A stretch of DNA of 43,635 bases, from NCBI GenBank assembly GCA_019217005.1, contig JAHBNG010000130.1, forward strand, positions 1 to 43,635, in the 5' to 3' direction. Each line of letters opens with the position of its first letter. Position 1 is the first letter of the stretch. Made by a program: the position numbers and the translations under genes. The DNA is from Chloroflexi bacterium TSY (GTDB lineage Bacteria; Chloroflexota; Anaerolineae; Caldilineales; Caldilineaceae). Positions 29,027 through 37,938 of this stretch are shown here, piece by piece. The notes beneath the pieces were generated by a model that was not told where the DNA came from, searched no databases, and saw only the letters and a list, made by a program, of their open reading frames with translations.

Positions 29027-29105
29027 AGTGCTTATCCGAAAAGCTCTGTGACGATCCATTCTCGCTCTAGAAGTTGGTTGGACGTATAAGCACTTTTCGG
29101 ATAAG
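29027..29105 (-). promoter_or_regulatory. Overlapping inverted repeats just upstream of the permease
   Basis: CTTATCCGAAAAG (29031-29043) pairs perfectly with CTTTTCGGATAAG (29093-29105). AGTGCTTAT (29027-29035) pairs perfectly with ATAAGCACT (29086-29094). The arms overlap, so only one pairing can form at a time. The inner edge touches the region 6 bases from the permease start codon, where it could hide the ribosome site. It could also be the end structure of a small element. Confidence 0.55.
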
Positions 29106-29376
29106 TTTAAAAGGCTTGTGTTCGACTCCCAAAATGCCAAGATAAAAATGCAGTCTACCAATCTATGGATTATTCTATTCACTTAATCATAAATAGGTTG
29201 AGAAATCAAGGTACCGAGATTACAAGTCGCAAACAAACATAAACTGCACCTGTAAACTAATTCACAAGCCACGTTTAAATAATCAGCTAATCTAGGTTAA
29301 GTGCTGCGGGAAAAATTGGCTCAGACTGCAAAGTCGGGTTGAGACTTTGTTGCACTGGGGAACCCGTTATGACTCC

Positions 29377-30000
29377 TCAACTGTCATTCAGAAATAATGT
29401 AAGATATTCTTTGAGTTTCGTATAGTTTTCTGCAACTTGTAGTTGTGGAAAATCAGCAATTACATTAGGGGGTGGACAAAATAGGGCCGCTTCATGTGCT
29501 GCCAAAAGCATTGTGGTATCATTATAGGAATCACCAACAGCCATTGTGCGGAATCCCATTTTCTGAAATGCATCGACAGCCTGCCGTTTCCCATCCGGTG
29601 TTCGTAAATGATAGTTTGTCACCACTCCATCTTCGGATACCTCCAATGTATGGGCAAAGACTGTGGGGTGATTCAGCTTTGGGAGAATTGGAGCAACAAA
29701 TTGGTAATAACTATCCGTCAAGATGATAAGTTGCGAACGCTCCCGAACCCATTCCAGAAACTCAATTGCTCCAGGCAAAGGATCCATTTGGGCGATGATG
29801 TTTTGAATAGTCTCGAGCGTGAGATTATGCTTCTGCATTTCGCCAAGTCTCATCTGCATCAGCTCATTATAGTCGGACATGTCTCGTGTAGTAAGACGTA
29901 GTTTTTCGATGCCGGTCTGCTCTGCCACAGCAATCCAAATTTCTGGAATAAACACACCCTCAAGATCTGCAGCCAGGAGAGTGGGGTAATGATTATGCAC
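29377..30000 (-). CDS. thrH: Phosphoserine phosphatase / homoserine phosphotransferase ThrH
   Basis: 207 residues, typical of ThrH (about 203). The HAD nucleophile motif is the unusual [13 protein letters not shown] of ThrH rather than D-x-[21 protein letters not shown] is the ThrH cap, [14 protein letters not shown] gives motif II, the lysine lies in [13 protein letters not shown], and [11 protein letters not shown] is motif IV. ThrH dephosphorylates phosphoserine and can pass the phosphate to homoserine, linking serine and threonine synthesis. Start GTG at 30000 behind AAGGAA. The small peptide gene lies 149 bases upstream on the same strand. Confidence 0.92.
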   Translation of the reverse strand: MHNHYPTLLAADLEGVFIPEIWIAVAEQTGIEKLRLTTRDMSDYNELMQMRLGEMQKHNLTLETIQNIIAQMDPLPGAIEFLEWVRERSQLIILTDSYYQFVAPILPKLNHPTVFAHTLEVSEDGVVTNYHLRTPDGKRQAVDAFQKMGFRTMAVGDSYNDTTMLLAAHEAALFCPPPNVIADFPQLQVAENYTKLKEYLTLFLNDS

Positions 30001-30148
30001 GATCTGATTCCTTCATACAATTGTTTTTTAGATAAATTTCGTATAGCAAAAAGGCAAAAAGCCATCATTGCATAACTCTCATTTCATTATAGCTCAGACT
30101 GAGTATGCGTCAAGCGGAAAGGTGCTATTATCGAGCCATTGGCTTTTT

Positions 30149-30229
30149 TCAGTTCCTTAAACTTATCAAAAGATAAAGTACCAAAAATACGAAAGATGCT
30201 ATTCCCCACAGCGTGACTTCTAGGCCCAT
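30149..30229 (-). CDS. 26-residue single-helix membrane peptide (KdpF-like in shape)
   Basis: ATG at 30229 follows AGGAGG with a 7-base spacer. The peptide begins MGLEVTLWGIASFVFLVLYL and ends LISLRN, so residues 6-23 form one membrane helix with an N-out/C-in charge pattern. Length and shape recall KdpF, the small subunit of the potassium ATPase, but the usual P-E-x-F ending is missing and no kdpABC is nearby. A terminator-like hairpin with a U-run lies directly before its RBS on the same strand. thrH follows downstream. Function unknown; coding is supported by the RBS, the frame and hydrophobicity. Confidence 0.55.
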   Translation of the reverse strand: MGLEVTLWGIASFVFLVLYLLISLRN

Positions 30230-30240
30230 TATAAATCCTC

Positions 30241-30276
30241 CTAAAACGAAAAAGCCCGCTATTCGCTAGTAGCGGG
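30241..30276 (-). terminator. Intrinsic terminator or attenuator before the small peptide gene
   Basis: On the minus strand CCCGCTA (complement of 30270-30276) pairs with TAGCGGG (complement of 30255-30261), followed by CTTTTTCGTTTT. No minus-strand gene precedes it within 430 bases, so its likely role is either attenuation of the peptide gene (RBS only 2 bases further on) or the end of an unannotated small RNA. Confidence 0.75.
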
Positions 30277-30578
30277 TCAGCCGAATTGATGGAAATGGCA
30301 TGATGAATGATTGGTTTCTGTGCATTACCCCTATGTGGCCGGAGATAAAATTATCATACATCACGATGACTAGTTAGTGCCATGCGATTGCCATACTGTA
30401 AGTTTTTCGTAAGCATACGATGTATTCTTGTAAAGGTTATTGTATCATGAACAACAGTAGCTTGATAGCATTTCCTGAAAGGCTATAGTATAGCAAAGTA
30501 TAAAAATCGGTCACGAAACAGGGCCAGATTCTAGCTTTATAATAAATGACATCGATAAACCAGTACTACACGAAATTT

Positions 30579-30668
30579 AATAGGTTAATTAAAGACACCT
30601 ATTATTTCTCTACAATATAGGTAAATTAACTAACCTATTTGTCTAATGCACAATACGTTTGGTATAAT
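30579..30668 (+). promoter_or_regulatory. Promoter and palindromic operator of the HNH gene
   Basis: TTGTCT at 30639-30644 and TATAAT at 30663-30668 are 18 bases apart. Directly upstream AATAGGTTAATT (30579-30590) and AATTAACTAACCTATT (30624-30639) form an inverted repeat, with an additional ATAGGTAAATTAA half site between. The right arm touches the -35 box. This looks like a multi-site operator; no regulator gene is adjacent unless the HNH protein binds it itself. Confidence 0.6.
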
Positions 30669-30712
30669 GGACCGAACAAATTTAGTGCATCCCAACCAAA
30701 TAGGACTCGATA

Positions 30713-31393
30713 ATGGATAGCGTCAAGCAGTTTCTAATTCAATATGAGACATTCGGTTTTGATTTTTCAAAGCCAATTAGTAGCCAAAAACGAATCTACG
30801 ATTCGGTGGTACTGAGCAAACTGCCGCCCGAACTGAAAGCGAGCTATAACTATCGTTCTGGGAGTCGTGGTCGGCCAAACCTTAATCAAACGCGCACGCA
30901 CTCGCAATGTGCAACATGCAAGCGCGTCCTGCGCAACGATGCCTTCCACACGCCACCATCACTCATGGCACGCAATGTCATCTATTCACACTGCAAGGAG
31001 TGCACACAAGAGAAAAATAGTGAACGCTACGCATTGACCTCGACAGAAATTCGCACGCGCCACCACGCAATTTTGTCTTATCTTGCTCCCCGGTGTACCT
31101 ACTGTGGGTTCGACCAGCACGGCAGCGCAATGGATCTACATCACCCCCAAGAAAAAGGGGGTGATGTTATGGCAACCTTGGTTGCAACCCTCGCTTCGGA
31201 ACCAACGCATCAAAATATGGATAAATTACTACGCGAAGCACGGCAGTGTACTCCTCTTTGTAGCAATTGTCACCGCATGCTCCACGCAGGCGCTATTGAG
31301 TTACCTGTCGGTGTCTCTCCTCTAAAGTATCATCTGGCGGAGTTGGTTCGGGTATTAAACAGGCATGAAAAGGAGAACGATTTTGCTAATTAA
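30713..31393 (+). CDS. HNH endonuclease-like protein with an extra zinc-finger module
   Basis: 226 residues. The first zinc module is HSQCATCKRVLRNDAFH followed by YSHCKECTQEKNSERY (two C-x2-C pairs). The HNH module is RCTYCGFDQHGSAMDLHHP and CTPLCSNCHRMLHAG: C-x2-C, the catalytic His pair D-L-H-H, the second C-x2-C, and the final His. The layout resembles phage and mobile-element HNH nucleases that nick DNA, although many are stand-alone host genes. Start ATG 30713, RBS AGGA. It has its own promoter with a palindromic operator. Biological target unknown. Confidence 0.8.
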   Translation: MDSVKQFLIQYETFGFDFSKPISSQKRIYDSVVLSKLPPELKASYNYRSGSRGRPNLNQTRTHSQCATCKRVLRNDAFHTPPSLMARNVIYSHCKECTQEKNSERYALTSTEIRTRHHAILSYLAPRCTYCGFDQHGSAMDLHHPQEKGGDVMATLVATLASEPTHQNMDKLLREARQCTPLCSNCHRMLHAGAIELPVGVSPLKYHLAELVRVLNRHEKENDFAN

Positions 31394-31464
31394 TCCTTCC
31401 ATTATGTAAACTTATGACACCGAATCGTATTATACATTCCGAGTCTGCAATTGCCGTTCCCGAT

Positions 31465-31516
31465 ACCTTGACCAAGGTTAAAAAAATTTGACATTATTAG
31501 ATCGAATATAGATAAT
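31465..31516 (+). promoter_or_regulatory. Sigma-70 promoter with adjoining palindrome at the head of the signalling cluster
   Basis: TTGACA at 31488-31493 and GATAAT at 31511-31516 are 17 bases apart. The palindrome ACCTTG-AC-CAAGGT lies at 31465-31478, ten bases upstream of the -35 box. It reads into the remnant at 31520 and the phosphatase gene at 31956. Confidence 0.6.
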
Positions 31517-31519
31517 TTT

Positions 31520-31948
31520 GTGTTTATATCGCAGCCGTTTTCGCGACAGTTTATGAAACAATACGATTTCATCCCCATTGTGAATCAATTCAATTTTCAT
31601 CCTAGAAGCAATGAAGTTTTGTACATTTTGTGGCAGCCTGATGCGAGCGACTCCAGATGGAGTGCAAACAATCCAGACTTTGGTTCACCACAGCTTTTTC
31701 TCAGTGCTTCTACGCCAGTTTATGATGATGCAGGAGACCTACTCGGTGCGGTCGGAATGCATTTAGCTGCTAACTATCAGCACGCAGTCTTCAACAGCGA
31801 ACTCTACAACTTCCCTGCCTTTCCTGTCACCGTACCCGAATTATATGAAGACGATTGCTGGCTAGACGCAGATCCATTTGGCTCAAAACCCATAGATAAG
31901 CTCAAGTTTCTGAAAGATGCCGATAGGCTCCTGACTATCTGGTACTAA
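31520..31948 (+). pseudogene. Remnant of a dCache-type sensor
   Basis: The middle of this frame, WSANNPDFGSPQLFLSASTP with GDLLGAVGMHL, is clearly related to WSAIYPDFGSPQLILSAVAP with GDLLGVVGADF of the neighbouring sensor at 31956. The rest matches nothing I recognise, there is no membrane helix, no phosphatase domain and no RBS. It therefore appears to be a rearranged fragment of a paralogous sensor left between the promoter and the intact gene. Confidence 0.6.
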
Positions 31949-31955
31949 AAGCTTT

Positions 31956-34061
31956 ATGGTTACTCGTCTGTTGCTGCGGATTCCGCTCCAGCCCATCATA
32001 GCCATTCCATTTGTCATTCAGCTCCTCGTCGCCGTTGGGCTTGTCGGCTGGCTTTCCTTTCGCAACGGACAGCAGGCCGTTAATGATGTTGCTTTACAGT
32101 TACGCAGAGAGATCTCGCAATCTATTCAGTGGCGACTGCATGACTACTTGGCGATTCCGCATCTGCTCAATCAGGTAAACGCGAACGCAGTGCGAACAGG
32201 TGAGTTAAAGATGCAAGATACGGCTAGTGAGTACTTCTTGTGGCAGCAAATCCAACTGTTAGAGGGTGCCTCCTGGATCTACTTTGGTGCTCAGCAAGAT
32301 GGTGCGTTTATCGGTGCCACGCGCATCAATGAGAGCGAACTTCAACTTGTGATCAATGATCCGTCAACCGAATTTCAGGGCTTGTACTACAGTTTCGATG
32401 CGCAAGGTAGGCGGCTTGAACAGGTCAATCTTGTACCCGACTCGTATGATGCGCGCACTCGTCCCTGGTATCAACTTGCGGCAGAAACAGCAAACCCGGC
32501 ATGGAGTGCCATTTACCCTGACTTTGGATCGCCCCAGTTGATTCTTAGCGCTGTTGCACCAGTCCATAACAATAAAGGAGATCTGCTTGGCGTAGTTGGC
32601 GCCGACTTTTCACTAGATGACATTGGGGATTTTCTGCAAAGCCTTCAGATTGGCAAAACGGGGAAGGCATTTGTTATGGAGCGCTCTGGGCTTTTGGTGG
32701 CTAGCTCTATACTTGAAGCTCCCTATCGCTTAGACGGTGCGGGTGAAGCGACACAGCGTATCGAAGCCACCGCCAGTGACGACCGCTTAATTGCAGCCAC
32801 GGCAGAGCATCTCGTTCAGACGGGATATGGCCATATTGAAGATGATACGCAATTAGAATTTCTGTTTGATGGCGCATTGCACTTTGTGGGGGTCGACGCC
32901 TTAAACGATACAAATGGCCTTGATTGGCTGATCGTGGGCGTGATTCCAGAGGCCGATTTCCTGGATCAAATCCATGCCAACAATCGCACTACCGTTCTAT
33001 TGTGTCTAATTGCGTTGTTTGTTGCCATCGTCGTTGGGTTGCTTACGGCGCGGTGGGTAACCGCACCGATTTTGCAATTAAATTCCGCCACCAAAGCCAT
33101 TGCAGAGGCAGACATGACCCAGAGCGTTTCTGTCAACCGCTTTGCCGAAGTTAATGAGCTGGGCAGTTCCTTCAACAATATGGCGGGCCAGTTGGATATT
33201 CTGATCCACAATCTGGAAGAGAAGGTCGCCGAACGTACGGCCGAACTGGCAACTGCCAATCAAGAGATTCAGGCCTTAAACGAACAACTCAAGGAAGAGA
33301 ATCTGCGCCTGAGTGCAGAAATTGCAGTGACGCGTCAGCTCCAGCAGATGATCTTACCCAATCCAGACGAGTTAAAGGCTGTAAATGGGCTAGACATTGC
33401 TGGCTTTATGGAAGCAGCCGATGAGGTGGGTGGCGACTACTACGATGTCCTTATCGCGAATGATGCAGTCAAGATCGGTATCGGCGATGTCACCGACCAC
33501 GGGCTGGAAAGCGGTGTCGTCATGCTCATGACTCAGACCGCAGTGCGTACGCTCCTCAATAGTGGAGAGACCGACCCCGTGCGCTTCTTGGATGTGCTCA
33601 ATCGTACGGTCTATGGCAACGTACAGCGCATGAACACTGACCGTAACCTAACCCTCTCCCTACTCGACTATAGACATATCGGGGCAAGGGGAGAGATGCG
33701 CCTCAGCGGCCAGCATGAAGAGATGATCGTAGTGCGCAAGGATGGCAGAGTGGAGATAGTGGATACCAGCGATTTGGGCTTTCCAATCGGACTCGATGAC
33801 GATGTGGCTGACTTTTTTAGCCACACCACTGTCGAGTTGGCGTCAGGAGATGGTATTGTGCTCTTCACCGACGGCATCACCGAAGCCGAAAATTTGGCAA
33901 ACGAGCAGTATGGGATGGGCCGGCTGTGTCAAGTGGTCAGTGAGCAATGGACCGGCTCTGCGGAAGTCATCAAAGAATCCATAATTGAGGACGTACGGCA
34001 GCACATCGGCCAGCAGGAAGTCTTTGATGATATTACACTGGTTGTTGCAAAGCAGACCTAG
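31956..34061 (+). CDS. dCache-HAMP-SpoIIE/PP2C membrane sensor phosphatase
   Basis: 701 residues. Helix 1 is at about 14-34 (IIAIPFVIQLLVAVGLVGWL), the extracellular dCache domain at 40-345 (with SYDARTRPWYQLA and YPDFGSPQLILSAVAP), helix 2 at about 347-368, HAMP at 370-420 and a coiled coil at 420-470. The PP2C phosphatase is at 475-700 with EVGGDYYDV, IGIGDVTDHGLESG, VLFTDGITEAEN and the C-terminal FDDITLVV, which together supply the metal Asp residues. Such proteins sense small molecules outside and dephosphorylate STAS anti-anti-sigma factors inside. The start ATG has little RBS. Close paralogues lie downstream, down to near-identical DNA at the 3' ends. Confidence 0.92.
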   Translation: MVTRLLLRIPLQPIIAIPFVIQLLVAVGLVGWLSFRNGQQAVNDVALQLRREISQSIQWRLHDYLAIPHLLNQVNANAVRTGELKMQDTASEYFLWQQIQLLEGASWIYFGAQQDGAFIGATRINESELQLVINDPSTEFQGLYYSFDAQGRRLEQVNLVPDSYDARTRPWYQLAAETANPAWSAIYPDFGSPQLILSAVAPVHNNKGDLLGVVGADFSLDDIGDFLQSLQIGKTGKAFVMERSGLLVASSILEAPYRLDGAGEATQRIEATASDDRLIAATAEHLVQTGYGHIEDDTQLEFLFDGALHFVGVDALNDTNGLDWLIVGVIPEADFLDQIHANNRTTVLLCLIALFVAIVVGLLTARWVTAPILQLNSATKAIAEADMTQSVSVNRFAEVNELGSSFNNMAGQLDILIHNLEEKVAERTAELATANQEIQALNEQLKEENLRLSAEIAVTRQLQQMILPNPDELKAVNGLDIAGFMEAADEVGGDYYDVLIANDAVKIGIGDVTDHGLESGVVMLMTQTAVRTLLNSGETDPVRFLDVLNRTVYGNVQRMNTDRNLTLSLLDYRHIGARGEMRLSGQHEEMIVVRKDGRVEIVDTSDLGFPIGLDDDVADFFSHTTVELASGDGIVLFTDGITEAENLANEQYGMGRLCQVVSEQWTGSAEVIKESIIEDVRQHIGQQEVFDDITLVVAKQT

Positions 34062-34068
34062 CGTTCAC

Positions 34069-34228
34069 GGCAGAAACCAGAAACTCATCATAGAGAAGCG
34101 ATCATTGCCGGTGTACGGCAGCACATCGGCAAACAGGAGGTCTTTGATGACATTACGTTGGAAGTCGCGAAACCGAAATTGCGCCTTTTGCCTACGGATC
34201 ACGTTATTGACCGTTCTGACGCGGGATA
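34069..34228 (+). pseudogene. Tail fragment of another SpoIIE phosphatase
   Basis: In one frame, EAIIAGVRQHIGKQEVFDDI runs to TLEVAKPK and a stop at 34226. This matches the last 30 residues of the phosphatases ending at 34061, 37724 and 38685. All upstream domains are gone. It is a leftover of a duplicated or recombined paralogue sitting immediately after the intact gene. Confidence 0.7.
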
Positions 34229-34273
34229 GAAGCAATTACCTCACTGCTCACAAATTTTGGAAAGGATCATAAC

Positions 34274-35026
34274 ATGGGCACAAAGGCAGGTGTGGGAGTA
34301 AGTTATCATCGCAATCCCGCGGTGGCTGGTCAAGAAGCAGCCGAGATGGCGCTGAAAAATGGGGGGATTGACATACCCGACTTCGTCTTCATGTTTGCGA
34401 CGGTAGGGTATAATCAGCCCACGCTACTGAATGCAGTGCGAGAAGCAACGCATAACGTTCCACTAAGTGGGTGTTCTGGTGAAGGGATCATCACCCAAAG
34501 CGAGGCCGACGAATCCAATTTTTCGATAGCGGTGATGGCGATTTGCTCTAACGACATCCAGTTCCACAATGGTATCTCTACTGGTCTTGCGAAAGACTCA
34601 ACCGCGGTCGGGGATGCAGCGGCGGCAGCGATTCAGCCAGTCTTACGCGAAGACGCTGTTGGGTTATTTGTCTTTCCCGATGCCTTAACGACTGATTTTG
34701 ATGGCTTTAAAGCAGGACTTGAGGAGGCCTTGGTATTCGACCGATTCCTGCCTATTTTAGGGGGAGCAGCTTCTGAAAATCGTCAATTCAAGCAGACATA
34801 TCAGTACTTTAATGACCAAGTGGTTTCCGATGGCGTTGCTTGGGTCTTGTTTTCGGGGCGGATGAAGGTGGTCTGGGGGATCAATCATGGCTGTACACCG
34901 ATCGGCGCGGAGCGGATGATTACTCGCTGCGAGGGGAACGTCATTTACGAGATAGATGGCACGCCGGCCCTTGAGGTGCTTAAAGAGTATATGACAGCCG
35001 ACAAGATCAACGATTGGTCTCAGTAG
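34274..35026 (+). pseudogene. FIST_N half of a FIST-GAF-PAS-SpoIIE sensor, cut by a MITE
   Basis: From ATG 34274 (RBS AAAGGATC) the frame encodes a FIST_N sensory domain (GVGVSYHRNPAVAGQEAA, FATVGYNQPTLLNAV, PLSGCSGEGIIT) and the start of FIST_C (NVIYEIDGTPALEVLKEYM). At N-D-W-S the 215-bp MITE enters and ends it with a stop at 35024. Removing the MITE and one copy of the duplicated GGTCT restores the frame exactly: ...N-D-W-S then S-A-I-G-V-F-S-L... FIST domains are thought to bind small ligands such as amino acids. As a separate product it would be a sensor without output. Confidence 0.88.
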
Positions 35027-35235
35027 ATCCAAATTTCAGGTTTAGAGAGAGAATTCTGGCTAAACAGTTGACATAAATACAAATTTGCCGGTCGATATCT
35101 AGTTTTTGCGTTAGATTTGGGCGATTTTCAGATATGAAATAGGTTGTTTTCTGTAACCGAAATCTGAATAAATGACTCCAAAATCCCTGCAATCTCGACT
35201 GAAAATCGCCAAAAACGCCAAATTTGGATCTACTG
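35021..35235. mobile_element. 215-bp MITE, copy 2, inside the FIST gene
   Basis: Its terminal repeats CAGTAGATCCAAATTT and AAATTTGGATCTACTG are the same as those at 25710-25924, in opposite orientation and nearly identical throughout. The target duplication GGTCT is perfect (35016-35020 and 35236-35240). It contains no gene. It supplies a stop codon to the upstream half and an in-frame ATG (35172) to the downstream half. Confidence 0.93.
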
Positions 35236-37724
35236 GGTCTAGTGCAATCGGCGTGTTTAGCTTGGCATTTAATGCTTCAGGAGAAACATCTGAGCAAGAC
35301 GAGTATTTCATTCGGGTGATGCTTGGAGGTGTCGATGAACAAACCCAGTCCGTCATCCTTACGACGCCAGTAACCGAAGGAACCCGTTTCTGGATGACTC
35401 ACAGGAACTATGAGAAGATCAGAGACGGAGTCGACCGTATTGGACAGGAGTTAAAGGCACAGCTTGGCGAAAATCCAGCGGATCTGGTCTTTCACTTTGA
35501 GTGTACTGGTCGAGGCCAGATGTTTCTTCGCGATCGGCAGAAACTGCAGCTCTTGAATCAGTTGCAACACAAAGTGGGAGCCGACGTGCCGTGGCTTGGT
35601 TTATACTGTCACTTTGAGATTGGCCCAATGCAACAACAAAACCAGCTTCATAATTACACATCTGTTGTTGCTGCTCTCTATAGCCACGATGAACAATTCG
35701 CTGATATCCGGGATCCTCAAACATACATGGTTGAACAGAATCCAACCGATAAGAGGCTTGCGAATCAGACACAACTACCTCGAACAGACTCTTCTCATCA
35801 ACAAAACATCTATCACGAAAAAAATTTTGAGACAAAACAAGACTCATCTTTTTTCAAGAGTCTACTGTCTAGATTTTTCCGCAACAGACGTCTAGGCAAA
35901 GAGTTCATAACAGAGTCTGGCCCACTTCCCAACGAGCTTGCGAACAAAATCGAACAACTGGAGAACGAGAATCGACGTTTAGCAGAGGAAGTCAAACAGC
36001 TGGTTGAAACCGAACGTGATCTTTACAAAACCCAGGAGCAGCTTGACGTCCAGTTTCGCCTTTATCGCCAGCTTTACGAAACGGGCAAAAAGTTTAATTC
36101 AACGATTGATGCCACCGAGGTCTGTCAGATTGCTGCCCATTTTGTACTCTATGGATTGAATTTTGAGCGATGTTTGATCCTACATCTCATTCCAGACGAA
36201 AGTGTCTATCGTATTGCTGCGTTGGATGGTTATTACGATGAAGAGGAAAAGAAGACGGCAGAAGCTTTGCTCGTGTCTACTCAGGATTCCATTCTGTCTT
36301 CTTTATTGTCTGAGAATGGTCGTCTCATTTGCATCCAAGGGTGCGAACAGGAGACTCTCCTTACTTTTGGACGCCTGTTAGGCATGGACGAGTATATTCT
36401 ACTACCCTTGGGCGGTGAGGCCACCCAACCAACGGCTCTCTTGGCGGTTGGGAACACGATGGACATGGCTTCGCAACACACGCGAGTGAATTTGGATCCA
36501 GAAAGTGATACAATGGTTGGCTTGGCTGATAAGATTAGCCAAGCCTCCAATGCAATCGAGAACGCAACTTTTTACACAGCCGTAGAGGAGAGCGAGAAAA
36601 AATTTCGTTCGTTGTTCGAAGACTCCCAAGATGCCATCTTTATCACCGCCCCAGACGGTCAACTCATTGACGTTAACCCGGCAATGTTAAATCTCTTCGG
36701 TTATACCCAGAACGAGCTTAGGGACTTAAATGCCAAGGAGCTCTATTTGGATCCAGAAGACCGTCTCCGATTTCGAAAGGCAGTGGATCAAACTGGCTCT
36801 GTGCAGAATTTCGAGGTGATCATGCGAAAGAAGAATGGGACCCAAATGGCCTGTCTGCTCTCGGCGACCGTCCAGCACGCGAGCGATGAGACAATTCTGG
36901 CTTACCAGGGTATCATTCGGGATATTACCGTGCAAAGGCAAAATGAACGACTCAAGGTCGAAAACTTACGCTTGCAGACAGAGCTTGGCGTTGCCCAACG
37001 CTTACAGCAAATGGTCCTTCCGGGTAGGTCAGAACTTGACGCCGTCGAAGGACTAGACATCGCGGGGTATATGGACCCCGCTGACGAGGTGGGTGGCGAC
37101 TACTATGATGTACTTTCCGAAAATGGTGCGGTCAAGATTGGCATCGGCGACGTCACCGATCACGGGTTGGAAAGTGGTGTTGTCATGCTAATGATTCAGG
37201 CTGCGGTGCGCACCTTGCTCAATAGCGGCGAGACCGACCCCGTACGCTTTCTGGACATCCTCAACCGTACCGTCTATGGCAACGTCCAGCGGATGAATAC
37301 CGATCATACATTGACGCTTTCGCTCATTGACTACGCTAGTAAAGATAATGGCGGCGAGTTGCGATTGAGCGGGCAACATGAAGAGATGATTGTGGTGCGC
37401 CGAGATGGCGGCCTCGAACTAGTAGACACCAGCAATCTGGGCTTTCCTATTGGGCTTGTCGATGATATTGCGGATCTTATTTACCACACCACGGTAGAGC
37501 TGCAGCCAGGGGATGGTGTGATCCTCTTCACCGATGGGATTACCGAAGCCGAGAACCTGGCAAGGGAACAATATGGCATGAAGCGACTCTGCCAAGTGGC
37601 TCGCGACCATTGGTCTAAATCTGCCGATGCCATCAAGGAGGCCATCATCACCAACGTACATCAACACATCGGTGAACAGGAGGTTTTTGATGACATTACA
37701 TTGGTCGTGGCAAAGCAACAGTAG
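35172..37724 (+). CDS. FIST_C-GAF-PAS-SpoIIE/PP2C phosphatase, 3' part of the split gene
   Basis: 850 residues if the ATG inside the MITE is used; the first 23 are MITE-encoded, after which the FIST_C domain continues (IGVFSLAFNASGE, DEYFIRVMLGG, DLVFHFECTGRGQMFL, LGLYCHFEIGPM). A basic linker and coiled coil follow at about 220-290, a GAF-like region at 295-440, PAS at 465-575 (FEDSQDAIFITAPDGQLIDV), a short coil, and PP2C at 610-850 with EVGGDYYDV, GDVTDHGLESG, FTDGITEAEN and FDDITLVV, all intact. No membrane helix, so the original protein was a cytoplasmic sensor phosphatase. The ATG in the MITE lacks a good RBS, so expression is uncertain. Confidence 0.85.
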   Translation: MTPKSLQSRLKIAKNAKFGSTGSSAIGVFSLAFNASGETSEQDEYFIRVMLGGVDEQTQSVILTTPVTEGTRFWMTHRNYEKIRDGVDRIGQELKAQLGENPADLVFHFECTGRGQMFLRDRQKLQLLNQLQHKVGADVPWLGLYCHFEIGPMQQQNQLHNYTSVVAALYSHDEQFADIRDPQTYMVEQNPTDKRLANQTQLPRTDSSHQQNIYHEKNFETKQDSSFFKSLLSRFFRNRRLGKEFITESGPLPNELANKIEQLENENRRLAEEVKQLVETERDLYKTQEQLDVQFRLYRQLYETGKKFNSTIDATEVCQIAAHFVLYGLNFERCLILHLIPDESVYRIAALDGYYDEEEKKTAEALLVSTQDSILSSLLSENGRLICIQGCEQETLLTFGRLLGMDEYILLPLGGEATQPTALLAVGNTMDMASQHTRVNLDPESDTMVGLADKISQASNAIENATFYTAVEESEKKFRSLFEDSQDAIFITAPDGQLIDVNPAMLNLFGYTQNELRDLNAKELYLDPEDRLRFRKAVDQTGSVQNFEVIMRKKNGTQMACLLSATVQHASDETILAYQGIIRDITVQRQNERLKVENLRLQTELGVAQRLQQMVLPGRSELDAVEGLDIAGYMDPADEVGGDYYDVLSENGAVKIGIGDVTDHGLESGVVMLMIQAAVRTLLNSGETDPVRFLDILNRTVYGNVQRMNTDHTLTLSLIDYASKDNGGELRLSGQHEEMIVVRRDGGLELVDTSNLGFPIGLVDDIADLIYHTTVELQPGDGVILFTDGITEAENLAREQYGMKRLCQVARDHWSKSADAIKEAIITNVHQHIGEQEVFDDITLVVAKQQ

Positions 37725-37739
37725 GAGAGAACGATTGAA

Positions 37740-37921
37740 TAAGTGGCATCCAGCACAGCCGCGATTCCAGAGACTATAACCTAGGCATTACGCCAGTTGG
37801 CTGCTCGTCCTTAATAACCCATGCGGACGATTATTTTTTTTCTGGAATGGCCTTTAAAGGTGAATATGACGATTTTTCCCCGGGCTTATTAACCCACTTT
37901 CAGGTTGAAGGCGGCATCTAA
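37740..37921 (+). other. Open remnant without start, unknown
   Basis: A frame without ATG reads RDYNLGITPVGCSSLITHAD and FSGMAFKGEYDDFSPGLLTH to a stop at 37919. The residue mix looks protein-like but I do not recognise it. It lies between two phosphatase genes that both show rearrangements, so a gene fragment is likely. Confidence 0.3.
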
Positions 37922-37938
37922 CGATATATTCCCAAATC

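Noticed and set aside
29105..29130. Possible tRNA T-arm (GTTCGACTCCC)
   Set aside because: No acceptor stem, D-arm or anticodon arm can be built around it on either strand.
30276..30345. Naming the leader of the small peptide as a ydaO or fluoride riboswitch
   Set aside because: The conserved core motifs of those classes could not be matched in order; it is left as an unknown candidate.
35172..35240. Treating the MITE-encoded 23 residues as part of the native FIST protein
   Set aside because: The same DNA occurs between genes at 25710-25924 and is flanked here by a perfect target duplication, so it is inserted sequence.
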